Shown here in pieces: positions 10,801 to 20,545 of a stretch of DNA of 24,891 nt. The stretch is from Cerioporus squamosus (taxonomy: Eukaryota > Basidiomycota > Agaricomycetes > Polyporales > Polyporaceae). The stretch covers positions 1 through 24,891 of the forward strand of contig JABYQS010000400.1 of the NCBI GenBank assembly GCA_022592435.1. The letters run 5' to 3'. The notes beneath the pieces are model-generated. The model saw only the letters and a program-made list of their open reading frames with translations. It was not told where the DNA came from and ran no database searches. The translations under genes were made by a program, and so were the position numbers. Within the stretch, counting starts at the first letter, position 1; each line of letters begins with the position of its first letter.

Positions 10801-11045
10801 TTGCAGCGACGTCTATAGACGTCGAGAGGCTCTTCAGCAGGGGCCGGCTGGTGCTCTCGCACGTCCGCAACCGCCTTAGTGTGCAGTCGACGCGCGCAAT
10901 CTTATGTGTCGGGAGCTGGAGCCTGGCAGGATTCGTACACCCCGAGGATGCCAAGAAGGTCGCACAGATGGAGGAGCTCACTGACGACGAGTCCGACTTC
11001 GAGATGGAGGACAGGTGGGATACCATAGACATTACTATTACCTAG
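7812..11045 (+). CDS. hAT-family transposase with BED zinc finger (possibly inactive)
   Basis: Catalyses cut-and-paste transposition of its element in the nucleus. Nine exons give conserved phase throughout: 7812-8112, 8169-8734, 8789-8995, 9051-9512, 9568-9816, 9935-10148, 10214-10494, 10554-10746 and 10807-11045. The N-terminus is Lys/Ala-rich and acidic. A BED-like finger follows (HAFKCLAQPCK ... GLKRHAEKCF). The RNase H-fold catalytic core shows the first Asp in HFATDAWTS and the second in LACDNASNN. Two acidic low-complexity inserts follow. The C-terminal hAT dimerisation domain reads WWKDRVSTYPVLSRMALDYL and ATSIDVERLFSRGRLVLSHVRN. Total about 900 codons, within the family's range. One problem: an in-frame TGA at 9270-9272. 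Either the gene is dead, or a 51-nt GC-AG intron (9231-9281) removes the stop in phase. Confidence 0.85.
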
Positions 11046-11201
11046 ACCCATTCCTACTATGAATATGTACTTATGCCGCAGCTCTTGCTGCCTTCAAGCC
11101 GCAATCCGTGTTCGTCTGTCTTCACTTAAGTAGTCGGACGTGAGGTTGCGGGATCCGCCATCCTATCTGATAATCTCAGGCTATGATATCTCGATAGACA
11201 T
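11046..11201. other. Spacer and probable transposase 3' UTR
   Basis: Short AT-richer gap between the transposase stop and the next open frame within the hAT element. No clear polyadenylation signal was identified. Confidence 0.3.
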
Positions 11202-12008
11202 ATGGAGATGGGTATCGATCTCCTTCCACCAGTTCTCCTTCCCTCGTCTCCCTTGTGCTCTCTGACTCCGAGTCTGCGCTTCCTTCCCATGAACACTATT
11301 GCCAACACTTCATCATCTCCTGTATCCATCATCCTTCTGTGCAGGCCCCTCACATGCTCGGAGGGCAGTCCTCAGGGTCTCATGCTGAAGATTTGCGGAG
11401 AGGAGACTACTATGGAGGTACTATACGGCTGCGCTTCTAGTGATGTCCCATCTCTCACAGTCTGACATTCACAGCTCGAGATTCCTCTGACACTGCGCGC
11501 AGCTCGTCGGTCTGCAACCAAGACCGCGATCACCAACTTCTGGCACAATCTAACTTGGACTCATTGCTCACTATACGACTCCCTTCACGGTGCCAACTAT
11601 GGCACGGTGCTCACGACAGTCGCGCTCCTGGAGTTCTTCGCACACATTCTACCAGCCGGCACAGGAAACGAGTTATGGGCTCAGTTCGTTGGGCATATTC
11701 GTGGGATTGTGGAGGTGCCGGACGGCCACCTCGGCGGGCATGGTGGTGCAGCAGAGTTACTTGCTGATGTGCTTGGGAACTGGGCACGCGAAGTCATCCC
11801 GGTATGTTCGTCTCTTGCTCTTCACATTATATGCATACTCACCTCCCTTCACAACGTACAGGGTGCTCTTCAGGATGCTCTTACTAGTCTCGGTGACCCC
11901 AATGCCGACAACAACGAACTTCCGCAGCTGGACACCCCTCCAGCGGCGGCCAGTGACCATGATGCTGTAGAGATCCCGGATGTTGAAGCCCGCTATGTGC
12001 TATTTTGA
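11202..12008 (+). CDS. Hypothetical second gene inside the hAT element
   Basis: Not recognised. Three exons join in phase: 11202 to about 11418; about 11476-11801 starting LEIPLTLRAARRS and containing TNFWHNLTWTHCSLYDSLHG and VALLEFFAHILPAGTGNELW; and 11861-12008. The last intron has a clean GTATGT donor and TACAG acceptor. The middle exon is continuously open for about 325 bases with sensible amino-acid composition and a His/Gly/Ala-rich region. It ends in an acidic tail with TGA at 12006-12008. The start is uncertain and the first exon is the weakest part. It lies on the same strand as the transposase, about 160 bp downstream, inside the inverted repeats. It could be a second transposon-encoded protein, captured cargo or a relic of the previous resident DNA. 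No function is proposed. Confidence 0.45.
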
Positions 12009-12089
12009 GTGATAAACTCTGTCTGATGTACCTATGCAAACAATGCTGCAATGTATGCGCTCGTTGACTGCTTTGTCTGCATGGATAAC

Positions 12090-12235
12090 CCTCGGGATCC
12101 CGTGTGTTATCCCGTGCCCGCGATGCCCGTGGGCCCGGTGCTTATATGGGAACCCACCAAATCCCGCGGGTTCACGGGACGGGTTTGCTATGGGTACGGG
12201 TACGGGCAGTCCTGGAAAACCCAGGGGAAACCCGT
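12090..12235 (+). repeat. Right subterminal CCCGT/ACGGGT cluster
   Basis: Repeated CCCGTG, CCCGCG and GGGTACGGGTACGGG words mirror the left cluster (7330-7445) just inside the right inverted repeat. Confidence 0.6.
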
Positions 12236-12246
12236 GCTATTCCCTA
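12230..12246 (-). repeat. Right terminal inverted repeat of the hAT element
   Basis: ACCCGTGCTATTCCCTA is the reverse complement of the left end with one mismatch. Confidence 0.85.
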
Positions 12247-12254
12247 GCAGCTCT
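12247..12254 (+). repeat. Right target-site duplication of the hAT element
   Basis: GCAGCTCT directly follows the right inverted repeat. The left copy is GCGGCTCT. Confidence 0.8.
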
Positions 12255-12670
12255 CCATCTGGTAGCGCTGCGTCCTCCTCCACCCTGTATCTTCCCACCG
12301 CCATCTGTGTCTCCCTCTGCGCCCTCAACTTCCTCCTCTCAAGCAGAGTCATCCATGGCCTACTTACATCAGCATTGCATACTGCTCTTGCAGCTGCAGG
12401 CTCTCGCTGAAGAGCCTGTGGACTGGTTTGCTGTGCTTGTCCCGAACCGCGCGTTCTCAATGGCGATGCTGCAGGGGCCAAGGCTACCTCATGATGGACA
12501 AGACACGTTTGGACGGCGTGGTGGACAATGTCGAGGTGTGGGCGGAGAAAAAGAGGCGCACCGGGCGGGTAGTGCAGCAGACTCAGTTTTGGCCTCCGGC
12601 TGAGAGCTTCTCTCTTCTTGTGGTGAGTCTGCACTCATCGGGACCACTTGCTGGCTCTCTGACTCTCTGA
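12247..12670 (+). pseudogene. BCS1-like AAA ATPase, 3' portion downstream of the hAT insertion
   Basis: Continuation of the BCS1-like gene. Ignoring the transposon and one target copy, the frame from the left part (about 7270-7321) runs on without a break as a Pro/Ser-rich segment. The C-terminal AAA lid pattern follows: LQALAEE at about 12397-12417, VPNRAFSMAMLQG at about 12440-12477, then, one frame away, GYLMMDKTRLDGVVDNVEVW and AEKKRRTGR to about 12570. The frame change at about 12472-12485 is another lesion. The 3' boundary is uncertain (open frame to 12670). Confidence 0.7.
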
Positions 12671-13585
12671 AGAATAGTGACAAGAGTTGATGTTTCACAA
12701 TTCACATGTTGTAGTCGCCAGCAAGGCTTGCAAGGGGGGAGGATCGCGTGTGCCGAGGAAAGGTCTGTCACGCTTGTTGTGAACTTGCAGACAAGAGCGG
12801 ACGGCCATTGAGCGATGTCGCTTGCTGTGCTTCATCCACATCTCCCCTGTCTACCTGTAGGCTGCCAGTGTTGTATGACCCTGCACTGGGCAGACTTCCC
12901 CATAAATATCCAAGAAATAGGATGGATCAAGGACAACAGTAAGTATGCGGCGAAGAGCGACTCCGAGTCCGAGTTTCCCGGAGGACTGTTTGGGGATGTT
13001 TGGTCTGCAGGCAGGAAGGTCAAATTTCGGGTGGCAGGCGCTTGCAGACGTGTCCTCCTCCTCTACCAAACCCTGCAGGCTGCAAGTACCTCATGCCCAA
13101 GCCTTGTCCTCTGCGACACCTTTCGGTAAGTACAGCTTCCGGTAGTCTTTCATGATGAGTTTCTTGCTGTGCACCAGTCGGATGCTTCAGACGACAAATA
13201 CCCTGTTCCTCTATATACGCTTGAGGATCCTGAACTTCACCATCTGCACATTCCCCATCTACGACAAGGGGCTGACATGTTGCTTCCACAGGGATACAGA
13301 AGGCTCGATGTTTGTTCTCGCCGGGATGAGCTGTTGTTGGATGTATTGGGTTTCATCTGTAGTCCTAGCCTTTCAATGAAGACATTCGTATCGACAATTC
13401 ATCCATAGCGCAGGTGACCGCCAACTGGAGAGTTTGCTACAACGTCTAAGTATGCGCATCCGTACTCGACGCGTGGTCATAGGTTCGAGTACATAGCTAA
13501 GCCTGAGGGCACGACACAGCAGCGCAAACAAGTGGTCGACCCGACAGCTGACCTGTATATGGCCTGTCCTCTGCCCCAGAAAGTA
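12671..13585. other. No recognisable gene; 3' flank of DUG2
   Basis: Convergent gap between the BCS1-like remnant (plus) and DUG2 (minus). A plus frame at 13169-13408 (containing YTLEDPELHHLHIP) looks somewhat protein-like but matches nothing I know. The last hundred or so bases before 13586 should hold the DUG2 3' UTR. Confidence 0.35.
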
Positions 13586-16500
13586 CTAACCGTCCGTGAC
13601 TGTGTCCGTCGGCGGTGGACGGGAGATACCAGCAACGTTGGCGAGGAACCGCTCCACGACACGCTTGCCTCGTCGAAGGTTAGACAACGATATCCGCTCG
13701 TTCGGCAGATGTGCTTGGTCCTAGTATCGGCAAGCCGATCAGCAAAGACGTCGAGGATGGTCACCCGCTCAAGTCACATACCGTGCTTTGCCCGAGGGGG
13801 AGGTGCAGGGCGTGACAAGCAAATTCCTTCTCCAGGTACGGAACGGAGGGTATAGACTGCATGTAATTAGTATCGCATTGAGGCAGGGGAGTAATCGCGC
13901 TTCTCACCCCTCCTTCTCGGATACGCAGCGGCTCCACCGCCCACTCATCTCTCACGGCATCCTCGAGGGCATGGAACCAAGTATCGTCCAGGTTTCCGAG
14001 CCACCAGTCCGCCATATGATCGATGGTCACCTAGATAGGCTGTCGTGTCAGATGGCAGCACATAAATCTCATTCGGAGGTCTACTCACGCTGAGCCGGTT
14101 GGGAGACTTCATCGTCTCGAACCGAGTACTAAGATAACCTTGGATCGTTGACGCGATGGTCTCCAAGTCCTGATCCGGGACGATCCGTACCGAGACATGC
14201 GCCTTGACCTTTGAGGGAATGACAGTCGAATCTGCGTAGTGTCTTCAGTCAAGTCGGAGGTTCGCAGCGAAGGCAGCTCGTATAACTCACTCCTTGGCCC
14301 CGACACCTCGACATTGTGCACCGTGAGCGAAGGCTCTCGCCACCGCGCTGCCAGCAAAGAGGCCGCTGTCTGAGTAACGCTAGAGAGGACCTTGTACGAT
14401 TGCCGTTCCTCTTCTGTGAGAGCCCGAACGCTGTCATCTACACGACACAGTCAGATGCACGCCTGACTCTGAAGCACCAGCACTCACAGAAGTTGGGGAT
14501 CACAACTTTGTTCGACTCGTCAGTGAGTGTCCCAAGCAGCTTCAACCTGTGTGTCATACGGTTAGAGACGGGTGCCGAGAGCCTCACTGCAGCGAAATGC
14601 GCACATATCCAGCATCGGTTCTCGCGTAGCACCGCCGTCCACGCCGGAGTGCAGATCCGGGCCCTCGTTCGAGATCTAGTGACTTTATGAGAGCGCGCCT
14701 CAATGCCAGCCCCGCGACGGACGGACCTCAACGTTACAATGAACTACTCCTCGCAGCCCGTAGGTGATACACGGAGTGTCCTCCGCGATCCACGTCGAGT
14801 TACTACGACTATGTCAGCAAGCATCGCATGCGTAGCACGATGGCCTACCTGACAAGTATGGCATCTATATGCCCGATCTTGTCCTACATCCAGCGGTTGT
14901 CAGTAGGCAGCCCTACTACCATGGCACTTGTCCCATGGTGGGCGTACCTTGTGTCGCTTCACGGTCTCGACGAACCCGCCACTTCCAGCCTCTTCCTCAC
15001 CTTCGACCAGCATGACTAGGTCGACACCCAGAGCGCGACGGGCAAGCAGGTCCGCAGCAGCGCAAGCGACAGCCAAGACAGGACCCTTGTTATCTGTGGC
15101 GCCCCGGCCGTAGAGGTAGCCGTTGCGTCCAGTGAGCGTAAACGGATCCGACGTCCAACCTTCTCGTCGTGCGGAGATCACATCATAGTGGCCATAGAAC
15201 AAGATACGGGTTTGGGCGTCACTGTCTGTGTGCCGTGGAAAGTGGCGAGCACCAGCGGGTTTGTCGTGGCTCCGGTAGGTAGCTACAAAAGCAACACTCA
15301 GCGGGAACGTCAATTGAATGCCGGCAAAGTGCACTCACCAACGACGCCTCGGCGCCGAGCTGTGTGAAGCACTTGCGAAGCCATATCGCAGCCTGCCGAC
15401 AGTCTTCCTTGTGCGGAGGCGAGTTGCTCACGCTTGGAATCGAGACGAATTTTGTGAGTCCGTGGACCAAAATGTCTAGGCTCGCGTCAATCAGGCAGTT
15501 CCACCTTACGAGCACGACTTCAGCTGTCTCACCGTTGATGCTCTTCGAGATGTCTGCATACCCGCCAAATCCGCCAATATCGGACAGTACTTGGCTACTC
15601 GCAGTTGGCAGAGCGATTTCCCATATCTATTGCGCTCGTTAGCGGGGGTACGCTATGCTGCGGTATGAATAAAATGAAGCTCGCCTTAATCATGTCGTCG
15701 TTGGCACCTGTCACGAGAGCATACTTGTCGTCGCTCTCCGACGACAATGTGGGCAGGCGGGTGATGATAGAGGACAAGACTATGCCGTCGTGACCTCGCC
15801 AGGATCCAGTCAGGTCGAAAGACGACGACCAGCGCTGTGCGTAGCGATGATTCAGATTCGAACGTCAAGGAAGTGAGCGTTCGAGTACATACCTGTATGT
15901 CACCATTCGCTGAACAAACATATAGATCCGAATGCAGCATTGACATAGACAAGATGTCAACGTTCTGGACCACGGGAAGTCAACAGCGTATTGCATGACA
16001 CCGTGAGAGAACACCCGACCCACCTCCACTACGAGCAGTGTTCGTACAAGCGTCCGTGTTTCGAGGTCCCAAACTTTGACAAGCCCGTCTTGACACCCGG
16101 CATACACGGTATCACCTCTCACGACAAGCGCGAGAACTGCTCCAGCATCGCAGTCGAACGTATGGACCAGTCGGGGTACACCATTCGACGACCTTTCCTC
16201 AGGCAGCTGCCATAGCTACAATGCAGCTCTGTCAATATCGCAAACACATGACGTGGCGGAGTCATCACCTTGACGGTCGAGTCTCCACTTCCGGTAACGA
16301 GTTGCAAATGGTGGCCCTCACCCCACCGGAAGGGAGGATCGTCGGAGCCTTCACGGTTGCTTGGCAGAAGCGCCATGCAATAGACATATCCGTAGTGAGC
16401 AGAATAGATTACATTCTCCGGCGGTACCTGGAAGACAGCAGTGGGTGCCTTCAGGGCTTCTGGCTGTACTATGCATGAGTCCGGCGGAGTCCTGGAGCCG

Positions 16501-17834
16501 GTGGAAGATTCGGAGGGAGGAGTGGTCGACAGTGACGTAGTGGGCAAGCACGATGCGCAAGTTGGATTCCGAGCGTTGAGGTCGGCCGGTCGTCGGGTGT
16601 ACTGCGGATAACTATCGAAGAACTTGTGGGCTTTCCTCGAAGTCGGTGTGGAGCGCCCGCTGGAGACTAGGCTGTCCGAAGAGAGAGGCGGCCTGGGCTG
16701 GACGAGATCAGGGATTGCAAATGAAAAAGAGAACCACTGTAGGGAGGTGTCCTGGCAGCCAAAGTACAGCGTTTGAGAGTAGGAGTTCCATGCAAGAGAA
16801 AACAAGTCGCCACAGTCGTTCTCTAGATGCGGATGGAGTAGGTATAAAGGACAGAGAGTGCGGGTGTCCCAGACCTAGGAAAGGGGTCAGCGAAGAGTCA
16901 AGCGAGGACGGCCGTGTTCATTACGTACACGTATCGTGCTGTCACCTGTAGAAGTTCGGTCAATAGTCAACAGAGGAAACATGCGGAAACGGCGAGATAC
17001 TATTCACCTGACGCACTGAAGAGCCAGTGCCTCTCCGGGGCGTACTCGAGAGCAAGGATGCTGCCGGTATGACCGCTCCAGACTGCTCGAAGTTTGAAGG
17101 TATCCTTGTCCCAGACCTACCATCGGACATGCGATGAGCGCGTGAGTCAGCTCGTCTTCAAGGCATCCATACTTACGCAGATTTGGCCATCTTGGCTCCC
17201 GGTGTAGATGTTGCCGTCGTCCGCGGCGAGGCTCAAGACTGAGCTGCGCAGCTGCTGAAGAGAATGAAAGAGTTGCGGGCGCTGCCGCGAATCCGCCACG
17301 TTCCTGCTCAGAGATGCTAGAGATTTCACAGGAAAGGCGGGAGGAGAGAAGGGAGGCAACATGTGAGGTGACATTGTGGCGTTACAGCGCTTGGCGGAAG
17401 AACGTACGGTCGGGGATGACTGGAGACAAAGGCGTCGCAGCGGCCATCCGATTTATAGTGTCACGGAGTGTCTGTGGTGACGCTGTTGGCCTAATGGGAC
17501 TGCGACCGACAGCGGGAATGGACGAGACGGTATTGGCAGGAGGCAAGTCGCGTTGTGGGTCGAGACTTGCGCCCGTCCGCCACGCGAGAAGCGCCTGTTG
17601 CGATTGGGCTGTCCACTCGCGCAACGCCGCGTCTCTCATTTCCGTCCTCATCTGGTCCCCAACTCCGACATTGCAGTGCGCAGCAAGCATGCTTTCGCGA
17701 CACATATCTTTCGAGTTTGTCACGGACGAGAGCTGATCTAGTGCGCCCCCAGTCGGTCCGCAAGGCGACTGTGACGTGACGTTATCGTCCAGATGTTTGA
17801 GGTCTTCCTTGTCGTTCCACACCCACCACAGCAT
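13586..17834 (-). CDS. DUG2: DUG2-type WD40/M20 peptidase, glutathione degradosome subunit, with an apparent frameshift
   Basis: Cytosolic Dug2 pairs with Dug3 to cleave the gamma-glutamyl bond of glutathione (known from yeast). Nineteen exons splice in consistent phase: 17408-17834, 17177-17316, 17008-17116, 16929-16945, 16269-16874, 16024-16215, 15893-15964, 15685-15834, 15339-15626, 14948-15282, 14849-14883, 14727-14802, 14605-14675, 14488-14546, 14291-14437, 14089-14231, 13908-14030, 13782-13856 and 13586-13720 (about 1066 aa). N-terminal WD40 repeats (about residues 150-590) include GHTGSILALEYAPERHWLFSASG, VTGSGDSTVKLWQLPEE, VYAGCQDGLVKVWDLETR and VTGANDDMIKIWEI. The M20 domain shows metal and catalytic motifs FYGHYDVIS, LYGRGATDNKGP, EGEEEAGSGGF, DLHSGVDGG and a C-terminal DQAHLPNERIS. 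The frame changes by one base at about 15206-15225, between NPLVLATF and RILFYGHYDV. One intron is GC-AG (15627-15684); exon 16929-16945 is only 17 nt. A TGA lies just upstream of ATG 17834; the exact start is uncertain. Confidence 0.9.
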
Positions 17835-18051
17835 CTCGCAAGTTCATTCCGGAGCGGACTCGAAACCCGGAGATAAGTTGAACATCGGTATTGATGATAG
17901 CGTATCCGTCACATTTCGACGATCGTACAGAGTCATCCCCACAACAATACTCCTCCTAGTAAGCTCTGCGAAGGCTTGGTTCATCTACTTGAACGCCAGG
18001 CAAAGGTGAGTCCCGATCAACAGTTGAGTCACTGCAGCGACTCACAGCTGC
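17835..18051. other. Probable DUG2 promoter and 5' UTR
   Basis: 217 bp between the DUG2 start (minus) and the 3' end of the aegerolysin remnant (minus). No TATA-like or other element was clear to me. Confidence 0.35.
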
Positions 18052-18339
18052 TCAGAAAGGCTTGTTGAGGCACTGGATCGTGATGTTGCCCAGCGCGCCA
18101 GACCACAGGTTGGCACCCTTAGACTCCACGACCCAGGCGTCGTTCGTCCCTCCGACGGCCCACGTGTTCGTCTTCGAGCCCACGGGCAGTCCCAGTAGAA
18201 CGACCGGATCTGCAGGTCGCCCTTCGTCGGGTCGACGAGGTTAAAACCGCCCTCGGTGCCCGAAGACGCGTCGGCCCTCCCGGAGCTGCTGATCTTGACA
18301 ACGTCTCCGGACTGAAGAACCTTAAACCTTGTGTCTCCA
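18052..18339 (-). pseudogene. Aegerolysin (membrane-binding partner of a two-component pore former), truncated and frameshifted
   Basis: Aegerolysins are small beta-sandwich proteins that bind specific membrane lipids and, in several mushrooms, recruit a MACPF partner to form pores. The remnant shows family landmarks in order: SGRADASSGTEGGFNLVDP, RSFYWDCPW, then one frame away SKTNTW, DAWVVES and the C-terminal SGALGNITI before TGA at 18054-18052. The change of frame falls at the run of three C (plus strand) at 18179-18181. An acceptor-like CATAG precedes the first homologous bases at about 18340. The N-terminal third of the family is not found in the 185 bp up to the neighbouring MACPF start, so the gene also looks 5'-truncated. 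It stands head-to-head with the MACPF gene. Annotation as a broken toxin component is by motif reading only. Confidence 0.8.
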
Positions 18340-18523
18340 CTATGACAAATGACTGTGTCGGGTGAAGTAGGACGCGTCTGTTCAGCATCCGTTGGATATG
18401 TGGAGGGTCGAGACGGTACTCGAACGCTATTGAGATTCGTCAAATACCAGCACCACCAGCCCGCAGATATCCCCAGCTTGCCTCCGCTTAACCCACCGCA
18501 CCCACATTTCAGCAAGGCCGACG

Positions 18524-20545
18524 ATGGCGACAGCTCCTGTTCAGTCCTTCCAAGACTACCCCGCGGAGTTCGTGAGTGGCTTTGCCCCTCTGCTTCGCTT
18601 TGCGTTCGTTGACATACATCGGATACTTACAGGCGGTTGCGACGGCGGTGCGAGCGTACCCCGACCCCAGGGCTCCGGGGGACACTCTCAACGACGTTAT
18701 CAACGATGACGCACGCCGTAACCAGCTTGTGAGTTATCTTGCTGTGCTCTACGCGTTCTGTTTGACCGAGTGCTCGTGTTTTCTTGCAGATCGAGAACAA
18801 CCTCCTTAAAGGAGTTCAGATGATCTCCGGCGGGCCCGTCATCAGCGCTCGGGAGCTCATCGCCCGCCCCAGCACGCTGAAGGCCGTGATCAACCAGAGT
18901 GCCAGTATCCAGACGACGACTGTCGAGGCGGAGTTCACCGAGAAGCTCATGCAGTCGAACTACAGCTCCGTCTCCGTGCAGGTCTCCGCTCCATAGTAAT
19001 CCATGTTGCCTGTCTCTGACCGTCTGACGGTCGGGTTGCGCGACTAACTCGTCTGTCCCAGCGTCACTGCCAGCGCCGACTACTCCGAGGAGACGAGCTA
19101 TGTCATTGTCAACACCGAGACTCAAAAGACTATCATGACCTCGTGGCGCTACCTCTTCCCTCAAGGTCGCATAGATATCAGTGCTCCCGGCTCGGGCTTC
19201 CAGGACGACGTGCAGCTGAATCCCGAGTTCACGGATGCCATCAACGCGGCGCTGGCGAAGAGCAGCAAGCTCGACCAGCGCGAAGCCCTCGACGCCGTGT
19301 TCAACGAGTTCGGGCACGTCTACCGTACCAAGGTCCAGATGGGCGGCACTCTCTCCGCACACACGATGGAGACATTTTACCGAAGCGTGAGCGGCTACTG
19401 CGCCTGCCTGCGTTACTGGCTTTACTGATGTCCTAACGCAGGAGAACGAGACCAGCGTCAAGTAAGATATCAAAGCTGGTCTTGAAGTTGCCGTTCAGGA
19501 GTGGGGTGCCGGAGTTACTGCCGGCCATGGTAACACGCAGACCACGATTACTACCGAGCAGGGTCGCACACTCGATGTGAAGTACCTGGTCGAGGTAAGC
19601 ACTCACACTGCCCTCCGGGAGCGGGACTAATGTTCCTCGCAGGGAGGAGACTACACTAAAATCCAGAAGTCCGACGAATGGATCGCATCGACCAGCAACT
19701 CGGAGTTCTGGCGCGTCATCGAGGTGGACGAGGTAGTCGCTGTGGTCGACATGCTGCCCGACCCCGTGAAGGAGACCGTGAAAACGCTGATGGTGCCACT
19801 TCTGGGAGAGTGAGTACTAACAACCCGTCTTCTGGATCGGCGATCTAACGTCTGTGCAGGTGGGTCCCAGTTGGACAAGCACCAAACACGGCGAAATTCC
19901 CGGTCGCAATCTACCAACCCGCCGATCCGCTTCCGGCTGGATGGTACTGGCTGGCACACGCCGCCGACTCTACGAGGGCGCTGATTGTCAAGCCCACCTT
20001 GCCTTCGAAGGCGGGCCGCAACGTCGCAGTCGCGGATGCTGTACCCGGGTCCGGTGCGCGATCTCTTCCCGAAGCTGAATACGAAAAGACCATGCTGACT
20101 CCGCTCCACTCAGGCTTCACGACGCAGCCATTCCCGACCTTGCCTGATTACGCCTTCCTCTCCACGTTCTTCGGCGTGTATTCGCCTGGAGTAGCCCCGG
20201 GCTCAGGTATGGGCGCGCTGAGACCCGGACTCTTCCTTGAAGGCAGTTGGACGCTGGTGAGTGGCAGCCTTCATGTCTCTGTACGTGCTCGTGACGAGCT
20301 TTGTGTGTCAGATGGGGACCAACTTGGATACGATGGTGTATATCACGGTACGTAATACGCCAACGCTCGAGCGACGTGTTTCGCTTACGCGAGACGCATA
20401 GCACCCTAACAAGGCCCAAGATCCGATCGACGACTGCTACGACCTTCAGTCGGTCGTCCAGGTCGTGCTCCCCGGCGACAACCCGCCGAAGCCGAGGTGG
20501 GCCATCAGGAAGAACGTCATCTTATTCGACTACGGCGAGCAGTGA
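18524..20545 (+). pseudogene. MACPF (membrane-attack-complex/perforin) domain protein, pore-forming partner, with an in-frame stop
   Basis: Nine exons splice in phase: 18524-18571, 18633-18728, 18790-18995, 19062-19386, 19442-19594, 19643-19809, 19860-20256, 20312-20347 and 20402-20545 (524 codons, ordinary for the fungal family). The MACPF signature is visible in exon 4 (FNEFGHVYRTKVQMGGTL), followed by hydrophilic beta-strand segments. Exon 7 (about 19880-20256) holds a C-terminal domain with IYQPADPLPAGWYWLAHAA, possibly a beta-rich membrane-targeting module. Codon 8 of exon 5 is TAA (19463-19465), which would end the protein inside the MACPF domain just after the signature, while the downstream frame stays open for about 270 more codons. 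No signal peptide is evident at the N-terminus. The head-to-head aegerolysin remnant supports a former two-component system like pleurotolysin A/B. Not repaired or joined here. An assembly error or splicing past the stop cannot be excluded. Confidence 0.8.

Larger units (their letters stand above)
7322..12246 (+). mobile_element. Complete hAT-family DNA transposon, 4925 bp
   Basis: Bounded by inverted repeats TAGGGAATGGCACGGGT (left) and the complement of TAGGGAATAGCACGGGT (right), 16 of 17 bases matching, and by an 8-bp target duplication (7 of 8). It encodes a BED/hAT transposase (7812-11045) and a second possible gene (11202-12008). Both ends are rich in short ACGGGT/ACCCGT words (7330-7445 and 12090-12235), as expected for subterminal transposase-binding sites. 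It lies in the same orientation as, and inside, a BCS1-like gene. Terminal matches that are near perfect but not perfect suggest an insertion of moderate age. Confidence 0.9.

Noticed and set aside
13478..13500. GGTTCGAG motif as a tRNA T-arm
   Set aside because: No matching acceptor, D or anticodon arms could be drawn around it.
19387..19498. Explaining the MACPF TAA as ordinary intron sequence
   Set aside because: The upstream acceptor at 19440-19441 is good and the sequence around the stop still looks like protein in frame. Skipping it would delete a conserved-looking stretch, so a real lesion or sequencing error is favoured, although RNA data could overturn this.
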